NCBI RefSeq assembly: GCF_001687565.2
Contig: NZ_CP016534.2
Span: 1-64,000, forward strand
DNA: 64,000 nt
Source: Planococcus antarcticus DSM 14505
Lineage (GTDB): Bacteria; Bacillota; Bacilli; Bacillales_A; Planococcaceae
Direction of reading: 5' to 3'
The notes under the pieces were generated by a model, which saw only the letters and a program-made list of their open reading frames with translations, was not told the origin of the DNA and made no database searches. The position numbers were made by a program, and so were the translations under genes. Positions 51,189 to 61,730 of this stretch are shown piece after piece (position 1 is the first letter of the stretch; each line of letters starts with the position of its first letter).

Positions 51189-52568
51189 TTGTCAAACGAA
51201 GTAAACATTACCAAATCATCAAAATTATTCAAAGGTAAATCATTAGCGGTAACAATTGCAACTGTATTGTTGTTCGCAGCGGTTTTAACTTTTGCTATAT
51301 ATGAGGGAACAAAAAACACAGTAACTGTAACAGCAAACGGTGAAAAAGAAGAAGTAAGGACACATGCGGAAACAGTAGGTGCCTTTTTAAAGGAACAGGA
51401 CATCAAACCTGGAGAACACGATTTCGTAAGTCATTCAACAGAAACAGCAATTAATGAAGATATGGCTCTTGAGTGGGATGCAGCAGAACAATATGCGGTA
51501 ACAGTTGATGGAAAAGCGACTTCAGCTTGGACAACTGGAAATACCGTGTCAGAGATTTTAGAAACAGCAAATATTGAACTTACAAAATACGATAAAGTAT
51601 CACCAGCATTAGAAGATCAGGTAGATGAAGAAACTACAATTTCGGTAGAAAAAGCGTACGAAGTTACCATCCAAGATGGTCTTGAAGAAAAGAAAGTACG
51701 GTCTACTTCGACTACGGTAGCTGACCTTTTAAAGCAACATAAAGTCTCTTTAGGCAAACTGGACAGAGTAGAAAGCGAAATGGACGAATTGGTCCTTCCG
51801 AATTCAGAAGTCAAAGTAGTTCGTGTCGAAAAGGTCACCGATATAGTCGAGGATTCTGTGAAATATGCAGTAGAAACGAAAAAAGACAACTCACTTCTTA
51901 AAGGCAGTGAAAAACTTGTTCAAAAAGGCACCAATGGCGTAGTAGAGAAAACCTACGAAGTGGTTAAGGAAAACGGCAAGGAAGTAAAGCGTGACCTTAA
52001 AAACGAAAAAGTCGTAAAAGAGCCTACTAAACAAGTAACAGCGGTAGGAACGAAAACTGTTGTAGCCAGCGTTTCGCGGGGCACTCAAGCAAAAGCAGCA
52101 GCCCCAGCAGCAAAAGCGGAGCCTGTGAAGCAGGCAGCACCTGCACAGGAAAAACAAAAGGCGGCACCTCAACAGGAAAAAGCAACTGTCAAAACGGCTT
52201 CAGTTAAAAAAGCACCAGCAGCACCAGCGAAAGCGGAACCTGTCAAAACAGCACCAGCAGAAAAAGAACCATCAGGCGGCAAAGAATTTTACGTTTCAGC
52301 AACAGCCTATACTGCGAGCTGTGCAGGTTGTTCAGGAATTACAGCCACCGGAATCAATTTGCATAGCAATCCAGGTCTTAAAGTAATTGCAGTAGACCCT
52401 AACGTCATTCCATTAGGCTCCAAAGTTTGGGTCGAAGGATACGGAAATGCAATTGCAGGCGATACGGGCGGAGCAATTAAAGGCAATAAAATCGATTTAT
52501 TTATGGCCAATAAATCCGATGCTTTGTCATTCGGACGCAAACAAGTAAAAGTTAGAATCCTTAACTAA
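51189..52568 (+). CDS. yabE: YabE-like cell wall protein: DUF348/G5 repeats and 3D domain
   Basis: Exported wall-remodelling protein related to resuscitation-promoting (Rpf/Sps) proteins. From TTG 51189 (GGAGG seven bases upstream) it has 459 residues: an N-terminal membrane or signal segment (about 17-39), repeated DUF348 and G5-like modules with VTVTANGEKEEV / VTIQDGLEEKKV patterns, an Ala/Pro/Lys/Glu-rich linker (about 299-362), and a C-terminal 3D domain (YVSATAYTASCAGC ... DTGGAIKGNKIDLF) with the three aspartates. The 3D domain probably cuts peptidoglycan. The linker is a low-complexity spacer and the most variable part. Confidence 0.9.
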   Translation: MSNEVNITKSSKLFKGKSLAVTIATVLLFAAVLTFAIYEGTKNTVTVTANGEKEEVRTHAETVGAFLKEQDIKPGEHDFVSHSTETAINEDMALEWDAAEQYAVTVDGKATSAWTTGNTVSEILETANIELTKYDKVSPALEDQVDEETTISVEKAYEVTIQDGLEEKKVRSTSTTVADLLKQHKVSLGKLDRVESEMDELVLPNSEVKVVRVEKVTDIVEDSVKYAVETKKDNSLLKGSEKLVQKGTNGVVEKTYEVVKENGKEVKRDLKNEKVVKEPTKQVTAVGTKTVVASVSRGTQAKAAAPAAKAEPVKQAAPAQEKQKAAPQQEKATVKTASVKKAPAAPAKAEPVKTAPAEKEPSGGKEFYVSATAYTASCAGCSGITATGINLHSNPGLKVIAVDPNVIPLGSKVWVEGYGNAIAGDTGGAIKGNKIDLFMANKSDALSFGRKQVKVRILN

Positions 52569-52590
52569 TCTACCGCATGTTCAGCTACAG

Positions 52591-52623
52591 GCTTTCCTGG
52601 GATATTTCCCGGGAAAGCTTTTT
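52591..52623 (+). terminator. Terminator after yabE
   Basis: GCTTTCCTGGGA (52591-52602) pairs with TCCCGGGAAAGC (52607-52618, one mismatch), followed by five T. Confidence 0.85.
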
Positions 52624-52682
52624 ACATGCCCACCCGCGAACGTGTAGAATAAACAAGAAGCCTGAAAAGAGGAATCTTATAA

Positions 52683-54118
<1,436 letters not shown>

Positions 54119-54185
54119 AACCGACGTTCTGTTACAATTTCGGCACATATTATTTCGGATTGAAGATATTTCGAATAAATAAATA

Positions 54186-54255
54186 TTGACAGCACTAGAT
54201 AGTCGCTGATAAAATGATAAATTTACTTGACTATTCCATCATATTATGGTAGAAT
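54186..54255 (+). promoter_or_regulatory. Tandem promoters of veg
   Basis: First: TTGACA (54186-54191), 18-base spacer, TAAAAT (54210-54215). Second: TTGACT (54227-54232), 17-base spacer, TAGAAT (54250-54255). Both face veg, which in B. subtilis has a very strong promoter. Confidence 0.8.
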
Positions 54256-54281
54256 TTTGTCTATAGTGAGGTGTAGACAAA

Positions 54282-54545
54282 ATGCCCAAAACTTTGGCGG
54301 ATATTAAAAAGTCGTTAGACCTACATTTAGGAAAACGATTGCTTTTGAAGGCAAACGGAGGTCGCAAGAAAACGGTCGAACGTGCCGGAATCTTGCGCGA
54401 GACATATCACTCCGTGTTCGTGATTGAGCTTGATCAAGAAGAGCATGCATTTGAACGCGTGTCTTACAGCTACGCAGACATCTTAACCGAAGCGGTAGAA
54501 ATTACCGTGTATGAAGGAACTGAAGATGCACTTGTCGTTAAATAA
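54282..54545 (+). CDS. veg: Veg protein
   Basis: Small conserved protein of 87 residues ([20 protein letters not shown]...), as in B. subtilis, where Veg promotes biofilm formation by opposing the repressor SinR and is strongly expressed in vegetative growth. A KOW-like or Hfq-like small beta fold is suggested by length and basic [11 protein letters not shown]. The yabG gene that precedes it in B. subtilis is missing. ATG 54282 follows GTGAGGTG. Confidence 0.92.
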   Translation: MPKTLADIKKSLDLHLGKRLLLKANGGRKKTVERAGILRETYHSVFVIELDQEEHAFERVSYSYADILTEAVEITVYEGTEDALVVK

Positions 54546-54572
54546 TTGAATTATATTTATATGTTACTTCAA

Positions 54573-54613
54573 AACTTGCTCCTGCTCATTCAAGCGGAAG
54601 GCGAGTTTTTTTG
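54573..54613 (+). terminator. Probable terminator after veg
   Basis: ACTTGC-CC-GC (about 54574-54585) pairs imperfectly with GCGGAAGGCGAGTT (54594-54607), followed by seven T. Confidence 0.6.
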
Positions 54614-54692
54614 TTTCTGTCAGCACATTGCTTTCCATTGCCTGGCGGTATGTTAGAATAGTCTTCATTAGAATATAAAAGGAGGCAGTGGG

Positions 54693-55556
54693 ATGCTCTA
54701 CGTAAAAGCGCCTGCCAAGATCAACTTAACATTAGATGTTTTGCATAAACGTCCAGATAATTATCACGAAATTGAAATGATCATGACAACGGTGGATTTG
54801 TCAGACCGTATTGGACTGATGGGAACGGCCAAAGGCATACATATCCAGTCTGCGGACCGCTTCGTACCGGATGATTCCCGCAACCTCGCTTACCAGGCAG
54901 CGCAATTGATCAAAGACACTTTCAATATCAAGACCGGTGTCATCATCTCGCTCGATAAAAAAATTCCGGTTGCCGCAGGATTAGCTGGAGGCAGCAGTGA
55001 TGCTGCAGCGACACTAAAAGGGTTGAACAAACTTTGGCAATTGAATCTGTCACTTGATGAGCTAGCTGAACTCGGGGCTAAAATTGGATCAGACGTTTCC
55101 TTTTGTGTCTACGGTGGCACTGCGTTAGCAAAAGGTCGCGGTGAAATCATCCGGCAATTGCCGACTCCGCCGAATTGCTGGGTCATTCTAGCAAAACCAA
55201 CAATCGGCGTTTCTACAGCCGACGTCTATGGGGCGTTTGATGTTCGAGCAGCTCAGCATCCGAATACGGATGAAATGATCCAAGCACTCCACGATGGCGA
55301 TTATGAAGCTATGTGTGATAATTTAGGCAATGCACTCGAAAGTGTCACCTTGAAATTGTATCCGGAAGTTGAACAAATTAAAGAACAGATGAAAAAATTC
55401 GGAGCTGACGCTGTATTAATGAGCGGTAGCGGACCAACAGTTTTTGGTTTGGTGCATCAGGAAGCACGCATTCCACGTATATACAATGGCCTACGTGGTT
55501 TCTGTTCAGAAGTTTACGCTGTCCGGTTAATCGGCGAACGAGAGCCACTTGCTTAA
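54693..55556 (+). CDS. ispE: 4-diphosphocytidyl-2-C-methyl-D-erythritol kinase
   Basis: IspE, GHMP kinase of the MEP isoprenoid pathway, 287 residues. It has [23 protein letters not shown], the ATP loop [15 protein letters not shown] (about 91) and the third motif [14 protein letters not shown] 54693 follows GGAGG. The sspF gene between veg and ispE in B. subtilis is missing. Confidence 0.96.
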   Translation: MLYVKAPAKINLTLDVLHKRPDNYHEIEMIMTTVDLSDRIGLMGTAKGIHIQSADRFVPDDSRNLAYQAAQLIKDTFNIKTGVIISLDKKIPVAAGLAGGSSDAAATLKGLNKLWQLNLSLDELAELGAKIGSDVSFCVYGGTALAKGRGEIIRQLPTPPNCWVILAKPTIGVSTADVYGAFDVRAAQHPNTDEMIQALHDGDYEAMCDNLGNALESVTLKLYPEVEQIKEQMKKFGADAVLMSGSGPTVFGLVHQEARIPRIYNGLRGFCSEVYAVRLIGEREPLA

Positions 55557-55613
55557 ATACGGATATTTATGGTAAGTTTTCTATAAATCATTCGTGTTTA
55601 GGAGAGGGTAGTT

Positions 55614-56441
55614 TTGAAGTGGAAGCGCAGTGAACGACTTGTAGATATGACGCATTTTTTATTAGAACATCCACATAAATTGATTCCGCTGACTTATTTC
55701 TCGGATCTTTACCAATCTGCAAAATCTTCCATCAGTGAAGATTTAGGGATTGTTAAAGAAACGTTCGAAGAAAAAGGAATTGGTTTGTTAATGACCGTTC
55801 CGGGAGCAGCGGGTGGCGTTAAATATATTCCTAAGCTCCAAGCTCGTGAAATCAAGGCCATTATGGCGGATCTTATGGAAGAATTGAGCCACTCCGACCG
55901 GTTGTTGCCGGGGGGCTACTTATACATGACTGATGTACTGGGCAATCCGGAGATGATGAATCGTGTTGGTAAAGTATTCGCCACTGCGTTTGCCAAAGAA
56001 AAAATTGATATCATCATGACGGTTGCTACAAAAGGCATCCCCATCGCCCATGCAATTGCCCGCCATTTGAATGTACCTGTGGTCATTGTCCGCAGAGATA
56101 GCAAAGTCACAGAAGGCTCTACAGTCAGCATCAATTATGTCTCGGGGTCTTCTCGACGCATCCAGACGATGGTGCTATCAAAACGCAGCATGAAGAGCGG
56201 TCAGCGTGTGCTCATCACCGATGACTTCATGAAAGTCGGCGGCACGATGAATGGCATGAAAAATCTGCTGGAAGAGTTTGAATGCACCTTAGCGGGTGTT
56301 GCTGTTCTAGTAGAGTCGGAACATTCGAATGAACGGCTTGTAGAAAAGTACCTGTCACTTGTTAAATTGCATGAAGTCAGTGAAAAAGAGCGCACCATTG
56401 CATTAGAAGAAGGAAACTACTTTGAAAATGGAGGAATTTAA
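55614..56441 (+). CDS. purR: Pur operon repressor PurR
   Basis: PurR represses purine synthesis genes and senses PRPP. The 275-residue product combines an N-terminal winged helix (about 1-73; [21 protein letters not shown]) with a PRTase domain whose PRPP loop is [15 protein letters not shown] (about 199-213). TTG 55614 follows AGGAGAGGG. The ridA start is one base past the stop, so they are cotranscribed. Confidence 0.95.
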   Translation: MKWKRSERLVDMTHFLLEHPHKLIPLTYFSDLYQSAKSSISEDLGIVKETFEEKGIGLLMTVPGAAGGVKYIPKLQAREIKAIMADLMEELSHSDRLLPGGYLYMTDVLGNPEMMNRVGKVFATAFAKEKIDIIMTVATKGIPIAHAIARHLNVPVVIVRRDSKVTEGSTVSINYVSGSSRRIQTMVLSKRSMKSGQRVLITDDFMKVGGTMNGMKNLLEEFECTLAGVAVLVESEHSNERLVEKYLSLVKLHEVSEKERTIALEEGNYFENGGI

Positions 56442-56442
56442 T

Positions 56443-56820
56443 ATGAATTATGTAGCGACAGACAAAGCGGCAGCCGCCATTGGGCCATACTCACAAGGCG
56501 TGGTTTCAGGGGGGATTCTCTACAGTTCAGGTCAAATTCCATTAACAGCGGCAGGAGAATTGGTTGAAGGCACTATCTCCGATCAGGCGCATCAAGTATT
56601 TTCAAATCTGAAAGCCGTTCTTGCAGAAGCAGGGTCGTCACTTGACGAAGTTATTAAGACAACGGTATTCATTAAAGATATGAACGATTTTATAGAATTG
56701 AACAAGATTTACGCATCTTATTTTGGCAACCACAAACCAGCGCGTTCGACCGTTGAAGTGTCCCGTTTGCCAAAAGACGTAAAAGTGGAAATCGAAGTCA
56801 TTGCAAAAGTGAATAGCTAA
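56443..56820 (+). CDS. ridA: RidA family enamine/imine deaminase (YabJ)
   Basis: RidA hydrolyses reactive enamines from PLP enzymes such as threonine dehydratase. The 125-residue product has [18 protein letters not shown], and the arginine motif [13 protein letters not shown] near the C terminus. ATG 56443 follows GGAGG, overlapping the end of purR. A terminator follows. Confidence 0.95.
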   Translation: MNYVATDKAAAAIGPYSQGVVSGGILYSSGQIPLTAAGELVEGTISDQAHQVFSNLKAVLAEAGSSLDEVIKTTVFIKDMNDFIELNKIYASYFGNHKPARSTVEVSRLPKDVKVEIEVIAKVNS

Positions 56821-56840
56821 AATCAATTGTTTGAATAAAG

Positions 56841-56887
56841 GACTGCAGGCCAACTCACCGAAATTGAGTGAGCCTGCAGTTCTTTTG
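56841..56887 (+). terminator. Terminator after ridA
   Basis: ACTGCAGGC (56842-56850) and ACTCA pair with TGAGT and GCCTGCAGT (to 56880), then TTCTTTTG. Confidence 0.85.
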
Positions 56888-57180
56888 TTAGAGTTCATGT
56901 CTGAAGAACCGCTTTAAGCGGATGCTTCCGTAAGGCTCGCGCCGAACTGACTCGGGTTTGATGCCTGAATGGATTTCGCCACTCTGCTTGTGTCTACAGG
57001 AGTCTCCGTATCCTTCCCTTTCTTTTAAGCGTCTCATGGGATAAATAAGACAGGTGAAGGCCTAAAGATGAGCTTCGAGGAAGCGGCTTGTTGTTTGCCC
57101 TCCCGTAGAAAAGCGGAACCGGTTTACGGAATATCGCAACAAAAATAGCACCGATTGAAAGCAATCAGTTCGACCTATGT
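56888..57180. repeat. Inverted pair of degenerate Bacillales intergenic repeats
   Basis: This 290-base stretch has no gene. One half contains GCGGATGCTTCCGTAAGGCTCGCG and ACAGGAGTCTCCGTATCC; the other runs back with GACAGGTGAAGGCC, GAGGAAGCGGCT and CCCGTAGAAAAGCGGAACC. These words match a repeat with flanks like GGATGCTTTCCGCGG and CAGGAGTCTCCG that I recall as common between genes in Bacillales. Recognition is from memory. Confidence 0.5.
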
Positions 57181-57346
57181 AGCTCTTTATTGCAAGCGCG
57201 TTTTTTTTCGTAATTTCCTTTTCTTTATTGTATTGAGCAAATTTTCTAATAAGTTTTGTGGATTATGAAGGAGAATAGTTCTTTCTAGCGAATACCCATA
57301 ATTAGGGTTTAAAAATAGCAACTGAGAAAAGGGGGAAGATGAGAGA

Positions 57347-57631
57347 ATGGAAGTAACAGATGTGAGATTGCGACGTGTACAAACTGATGGCCGAATGAGA
57401 GCAATCGCTTCTATCACGCTGGATAACGAATTTGTTATCCATGATATTCGTGTGATTGATGGAAATGAAGGCTTGTTTGTTGCGATGCCAAGCAAAAGAA
57501 CACCGGATGGTGAATTTCGGGATATTGCACATCCAATCAATTCAAATGCACGCACCAAGCTTCAAGAAGCTGTCTTAACTGCATATGAGCAAAGTGAAAG
57601 CGAATCGGTATTAGAAAATGCCGGCGTTTAA
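57347..57631 (+). CDS. spoVG: Septation/regulatory protein SpoVG
   Basis: Small nucleic-acid-binding protein of 94 residues: [39 protein letters not shown], then [20 protein letters not shown], the hallmark of SpoVG. In B. subtilis it affects division and sporulation, in Listeria and Staphylococcus it regulates many genes. It keeps the order ridA-spoVG-glmU although the genome seems non-sporulating, so a general RNA-binding role is likely. ATG 57347 follows GGGGGAAG. Confidence 0.95.
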   Translation: MEVTDVRLRRVQTDGRMRAIASITLDNEFVIHDIRVIDGNEGLFVAMPSKRTPDGEFRDIAHPINSNARTKLQEAVLTAYEQSESESVLENAGV

Positions 57632-57645
57632 TGGAGCTGAAACGA

Positions 57646-57677
57646 GGAGCCTTCTATATTAAATAGGCTCTTTTTTT
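57646..57677 (+). terminator. Terminator after spoVG
   Basis: GAGCC (57646-57650) and flanking bases pair with GGCTC (57666-57670), then TTTTTTT. Confidence 0.75.
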
Positions 57678-57862
57678 ATTTGCCTTTTTTGTCATGTTAT
57701 TGTCATGCCTTGAAACCTTGAAAAATCAAGGTTTTTCCGCTATAGTCAATAAGGAAAAGTGAATTTTTTTAGTTGACATAACCAGTTTGAAAACTGGATT
57801 TCACAAGCGACATAAAAAATGGTCGATAAGATTGGCGAAATAGACTTCTTATCAGCTGAGGA
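57678..57862 (+). other. spoVG-glmU spacer with hairpins
   Basis: AACCTTGA-AAAA-TCAAGGTT (about 57714-57734), followed by T residues, is a terminator-like hairpin 60 bases after the spoVG terminator. CCAGTTTGAAAACTGG (about 57782-57797) is a second. TTGACA at about 57773 has no good -10. No gene. Confidence 0.5.
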
Positions 57863-57877
57863 GTGGAGGGACAGGGA

Positions 57878-59251
57878 ATGGCAAATACATATGCAGTAAT
57901 TTTAGCAGCTGGCCAGGGTACTCGCATGAAGTCAAAATTGTATAAGGTACTTCATCCGGTTTGCGGCATGCCGATGGTTGAGCATGTCACGGGAAATATC
58001 GAGAAGCTCGGTGTTGAAAAAATCGTTACGGTTGTTGGTCATGGTGCTGAAAAAGTCCAACAGCAGCTTGGTGAAAAAAGTGAATACGCACTGCAGGCAG
58101 AACAACTGGGGACAGCTCACGCAGTACAGCAGACTGCTTCATTGATTGAAGGGCTAGCTGGAACAACTTTGGTGGTTTGCGGCGATACACCGTTGATTCG
58201 CCCTGAGACGATGCAGGCATTGCTTGATCAGCACGCTGAAACTGGGGCAAAAGCAACAATTCTGACGGCATTGGCCGATAATCCGACAGGCTATGGTCGA
58301 ATTCTTCGCAATAACGCTGGCATCGTTGAAAAGATTGTCGAGCAAAAGGACGCCTCTCCAACAGAGCAGCAAGTAAAGGAAATCAATACCGGTACGTATT
58401 GCTTTGATAACGAAGCGTTATTTGAGGCGTTGAAATTAGTTTCTAATGACAACGTTCAAGGTGAATATTATTTGCCTGATGTTGTTGAAATTCTTCAAAA
58501 GCAAGGCGAAATCGTAGCCGCTTATGCAACAGACAGTTTTGATGAAACATTGGGCGTAAATGACCGCGTGGCATTGAGCCAAGCCGAAAGCACGATGCGC
58601 AAACGGATTGCTGAAAAGCATATGAGAGCGGGAGTTTCGATCATCGATCCCGCGACTGCCTATATTAGTGCAAAAGCTGAAATCGGAGCGGATACCATTA
58701 TTCATCCGAATGTGACAATTGATGGCGATACGAAAATTGGAGAAGACTGCATCATTTCTTCCAACAGCCACATCGTCAACAGCGTGATTGGGGACCGCAC
58801 GGCAATCCGCAGTTCGGAAATCCATAACAGCAGCATCGGAACGGATACAGCTGTTGGACCATTTGCACATATCCGCCCGGAAACTGTGTTGGGAAATGAC
58901 GTGAAAATCGGCAACTTTGTCGAAGTGAAAAAGTCGGAAGTTGGAAACGACACTAAAGTTTCCCACTTGAGCTATATTGGCGATGCTCATGTTGGTTCGG
59001 GTGTCAATATCGGCTGTGGTACCATAACGGTCAATTACGATGGCAAAAATAAATTTCAGACCATCATTGAAGACGATACTTTTATTGGCTGCAACTCGAA
59101 TCTGATTGCACCGGTCACGGTAGGCAAAGGGTCTTATGTAGCAGCAGGCTCAACGATTTCAAAAGATGTACCTGAGAATTCATTGGCGATTGCACGCGCG
59201 CGCCAGGAAAATAAAGAAGGCTATGCAAGCAAATTAAACGGGAAAAAATAG
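57878..59251 (+). CDS. glmU: Bifunctional UDP-N-acetylglucosamine pyrophosphorylase/glucosamine-1-phosphate acetyltransferase
   Basis: GlmU makes UDP-GlcNAc, the precursor of peptidoglycan and teichoic acid linkage units. From ATG 57878 it has 457 residues: an N-terminal nucleotidyltransferase ([15 protein letters not shown]) and a C-terminal left-handed beta helix with hexapeptide repeats ([41 protein letters not shown]). The frame opens at GTG 57863, but GTGGAGGGA before 57878 fixes ATG as start. prs follows after 15 bases. Confidence 0.96.
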   Translation: MANTYAVILAAGQGTRMKSKLYKVLHPVCGMPMVEHVTGNIEKLGVEKIVTVVGHGAEKVQQQLGEKSEYALQAEQLGTAHAVQQTASLIEGLAGTTLVVCGDTPLIRPETMQALLDQHAETGAKATILTALADNPTGYGRILRNNAGIVEKIVEQKDASPTEQQVKEINTGTYCFDNEALFEALKLVSNDNVQGEYYLPDVVEILQKQGEIVAAYATDSFDETLGVNDRVALSQAESTMRKRIAEKHMRAGVSIIDPATAYISAKAEIGADTIIHPNVTIDGDTKIGEDCIISSNSHIVNSVIGDRTAIRSSEIHNSSIGTDTAVGPFAHIRPETVLGNDVKIGNFVEVKKSEVGNDTKVSHLSYIGDAHVGSGVNIGCGTITVNYDGKNKFQTIIEDDTFIGCNSNLIAPVTVGKGSYVAAGSTISKDVPENSLAIARARQENKEGYASKLNGKK

Positions 59252-59266
59252 GAGGGTTTACACCTA

Positions 59267-60229
59267 ATGGGCTATCAAAATGCAAACTCGAAATTGAAAA
59301 TCTTTTCATTGAATTCGAACCAGGAGCTAGCTGAGGAAATTTCGGAACACGCAGGCATTCCGCTTGGAAAAAGTTCGGTTACACATTTCAGCGATGGTGA
59401 AATCCAGATTAATATTGAAGAAAGTATTCGCGGCTATGATGTGTTTATCGTGCAATCGACTTCTCAGCCAGTTAACGAGAACTTGATGGAGCTATTGATC
59501 ATGATTGATGCCGTTAAACGTGCTTCTGCTCGTACAGTCAATGTGGTGATTCCTTATTACGGTTACGCGCGACAAGATCGCAAAGCCCGTTCACGTGAGC
59601 CGATTACAGCGAAATTAGTAGCGAATCTTTTGGAAACTGCTGGTGCAACACGTGTAATCGTTCTGGATCTGCATGCTCCTCAAATTCAAGGATTCTTTGA
59701 TATTTTGATTGACCACCTGGTAGCTGTACCTCTGCTTTCCGACTATTTCCTGAATGAAAGCGGTATTGATCTTGAAAATGTCATCATCGTTTCGCCGGAT
59801 CATGGTGGAGTTACACGTGCCCGCAAAATGGCAGACCGCCTAAAAGCGCCGATTGCGATCATTGACAAACGCCGCCCTCGTCCGAACGTAGCAGAAGTTA
59901 TGAATATCGTCGGTAATGTGGAAGGCAAAACAGCCATCATTATCGATGACATCATTGATACAGCCGGGACAATTTCAATCGCTGCCAGCGCATTGATCGA
60001 AAGCGGCGCGAAAGAAGTCTATGCATGCTGTACACACCCTGTTTTGTCAGGTCCTGCTGTACAACGTATCAACGACTCAGTGATCAAGGAATTGATCATT
60101 ACCAACTCGATTGCCTTACCAGAAGAAAAGAAATCTCCTAAGATCAAGCAATTGTCTGTAGCACGGTTATTAGCTGAAACAATCGTCCGTGTTCATGAGC
60201 AAAAATCTGTCAGCACTCTTTTTGATTGA
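59267..60229 (+). CDS. prs: Ribose-phosphate pyrophosphokinase
   Basis: Makes PRPP from ribose 5-phosphate and ATP; PRPP feeds purine, pyrimidine, histidine and tryptophan synthesis and is the PurR effector. The 320-residue class I enzyme has [23 protein letters not shown], the catalytic HAPQIQGFF and the PRPP loop [12 protein letters not shown] (about 225-236). ATG 59267 follows GGAGGG. In an operon with glmU. No hairpin terminator is obvious before ctc. Confidence 0.97.
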   Translation: MGYQNANSKLKIFSLNSNQELAEEISEHAGIPLGKSSVTHFSDGEIQINIEESIRGYDVFIVQSTSQPVNENLMELLIMIDAVKRASARTVNVVIPYYGYARQDRKARSREPITAKLVANLLETAGATRVIVLDLHAPQIQGFFDILIDHLVAVPLLSDYFLNESGIDLENVIIVSPDHGGVTRARKMADRLKAPIAIIDKRRPRPNVAEVMNIVGNVEGKTAIIIDDIIDTAGTISIAASALIESGAKEVYACCTHPVLSGPAVQRINDSVIKELIITNSIALPEEKKSPKIKQLSVARLLAETIVRVHEQKSVSTLFD

Positions 60230-60257
60230 TCATCGGGCAGACCTTTCTACAATCTAG

Positions 60258-60283
60258 GTTTCATTTATGCAAGAAAAGGGTAT
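60258..60283 (+). promoter_or_regulatory. Sigma-B-type promoter of ctc
   Basis: GTTTCA (60258-60263), a 14-base spacer and GGGTAT (60278-60283) match the sigma-B consensus GTTTAA-N12-15-GGGTAT except for one base. A TATAAT (60283-60288) overlaps and could give a sigma-A -10. In B. subtilis ctc is a classic sigma-B gene. Confidence 0.72.
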
Positions 60284-60342
60284 ATAATGGTTATGTACCT
60301 ATCGTGATTATGTACTTTTAATATAACTGGAGGCTGAAAGTA

Positions 60343-60993
60343 ATGACTGTAAAAATGACAGCAAAAAAAAGGGAAAGCAGCAACAAGAATTCTGCGTTAA
60401 CTGAGCTTCGCTCAAATGGAAATGTGCCAGGAGTAGTTTACGGTTTTAAAACTGAAACGACACCGGTAACAGTATCTGAAATTGATTTGATTAAAACCCT
60501 GCGTGAATCTGGACGTAACGGCGTAATCAGCCTTGAACTTGATGGCAAGACTAAAAATGTTGTTTTGAGCGATTATCAAATGGATGCTTTAAAAGGTAGC
60601 TTTAAGCACGTCGACTTTTTAGCAATCAACATGTCTGATGAGCTAGAAGTGGCTGTAACTGTTCACTTAACTGGCGAATCAGTAGGCGAAAAAGAAGGCG
60701 GCTTTATCACTCAGCCGAACCGCGAAGTAAATGTTCGCGTGAAACCTTCTGACATTCCAGATGCATTAGAAGTGGACACGACTGAACTGGCGATTGGCGA
60801 AACAATCACAGTCGGCGATATTCGCGGAACTGTATCTTATGAAATCTTGGACGAAGACGACTTTATCCTTGTATCTGCAACAGCTCCACGTACACAAGAT
60901 GAATTGGACGAGCTTGAAACTGTATCTGAAGAAAATGCAGAACCAGAAGTGGTTGGCAGCGAAGATTCTGAAGAAGAAAATAAAGAAGCATAA
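60343..60993 (+). CDS. ctc: 50S ribosomal protein L25/general stress protein Ctc
   Basis: Ctc is the long, two-domain form of L25 that binds 5S rRNA and is induced by stress. The 216-residue product has the L25 domain (about 5-90; SNGNVPGVVYGFKTETTPV) and the TL5-type C-terminal domain, ending in an acidic tail from about 188. ATG 60343 follows TGGAGG. Placed between prs and pth as in B. subtilis. A sigma-B-type promoter precedes it. Confidence 0.95.
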   Translation: MTVKMTAKKRESSNKNSALTELRSNGNVPGVVYGFKTETTPVTVSEIDLIKTLRESGRNGVISLELDGKTKNVVLSDYQMDALKGSFKHVDFLAINMSDELEVAVTVHLTGESVGEKEGGFITQPNREVNVRVKPSDIPDALEVDTTELAIGETITVGDIRGTVSYEILDEDDFILVSATAPRTQDELDELETVSEENAEPEVVGSEDSEEENKEA

Positions 60994-61008
60994 ATACGAA
61001 TGGGAAAT

Positions 61009-61040
61009 AGGGGCTGTCGAGAGACAGTCCCTATTTTTTT
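61009..61040 (+). terminator. Terminator after ctc
   Basis: AGGGGCTGTC (61009-61018) pairs with GACAGTCCCT (61023-61032), tetraloop GAGA, then TTTTTTT. Confidence 0.88.
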
Positions 61041-61097
61041 GTTTCAGGATTACTTATGGTAAAATAAAAGGCAGTGAAAAAGCAAAGGAAGATGGGT

Positions 61098-61661
61098 ATG
61101 AAACTGATTATCGGCTTGGGAAATCCAGGCAAAGCATATGAAGACACACGGCACAATATCGGCTTTAAAGTGGTCGATTATTTGGCAAGCCAATGGAACG
61201 CACCGTTGACACAGTCCAAATTCAAAGGCATGTATTCCATTAGCCATCGTCCTGAAGGCAAAGTGATGCTGTTAAAGCCGTTGACTTACATGAATTTGTC
61301 TGGCGAGACTGTCAGTGCGCTGATGGATTACTACGGCATCGAGTTGAAAGACATCATTGTAATATACGATGATCTGGATTTACCGGCTGGCCAGTTGCGG
61401 TTGCGCCAAAAAGGCAGTGCCGGTGGTCATAATGGCATCAAGTCACTGATCCAGCATTTAGGAACCCAAGAATTCAATCGTTTGCGCATCGGCATCAGCC
61501 GTCCGCCGGCAGGCATGAAAGTACCTGATTACGTGTTGCAGCGCTTTTCAAAAGAGGAGATTCCGGAAGTAGCGGATGCCATCAAAAAAAGTGCAGCAGC
61601 TTGTGAAACCTGGCTGTTCAAACCATATCTCGAAGTAATGAATCAATTTAATGGAACATAA
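61098..61661 (+). CDS. pth: Peptidyl-tRNA hydrolase
   Basis: Pth releases tRNA from stalled peptidyl-tRNA. The 187-residue product starts [23 protein letters not shown], with the catalytic histidine in RHNIGF and the conserved [34 protein letters not shown] chose ATG 61098 with GGAAGA upstream; an in-frame ATG at 61092 and earlier frame opening at 61074 would add unlikely residues. mfd follows after a short hairpin. Confidence 0.96.
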   Translation: MKLIIGLGNPGKAYEDTRHNIGFKVVDYLASQWNAPLTQSKFKGMYSISHRPEGKVMLLKPLTYMNLSGETVSALMDYYGIELKDIIVIYDDLDLPAGQLRLRQKGSAGGHNGIKSLIQHLGTQEFNRLRIGISRPPAGMKVPDYVLQRFSKEEIPEVADAIKKSAAACETWLFKPYLEVMNQFNGT

Positions 61662-61663
61662 CC

Positions 61664-61702
61664 GCTTTGACGCATTCGGCGTTCAGAGCTTTTTTCTGTT
61701 TC
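61664..61702 (+). terminator. Weak hairpin between pth and mfd
   Basis: CTTTGACGC (about 61664-61672) pairs with GCGTTCAGAG (about 61680-61689) with a mismatch, followed by TTTTTTC. It may only partly stop transcription. Confidence 0.5.
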
Positions 61703-61730
61703 CTGTGTTTTTTTGAAAGGAGGAAGTTGG

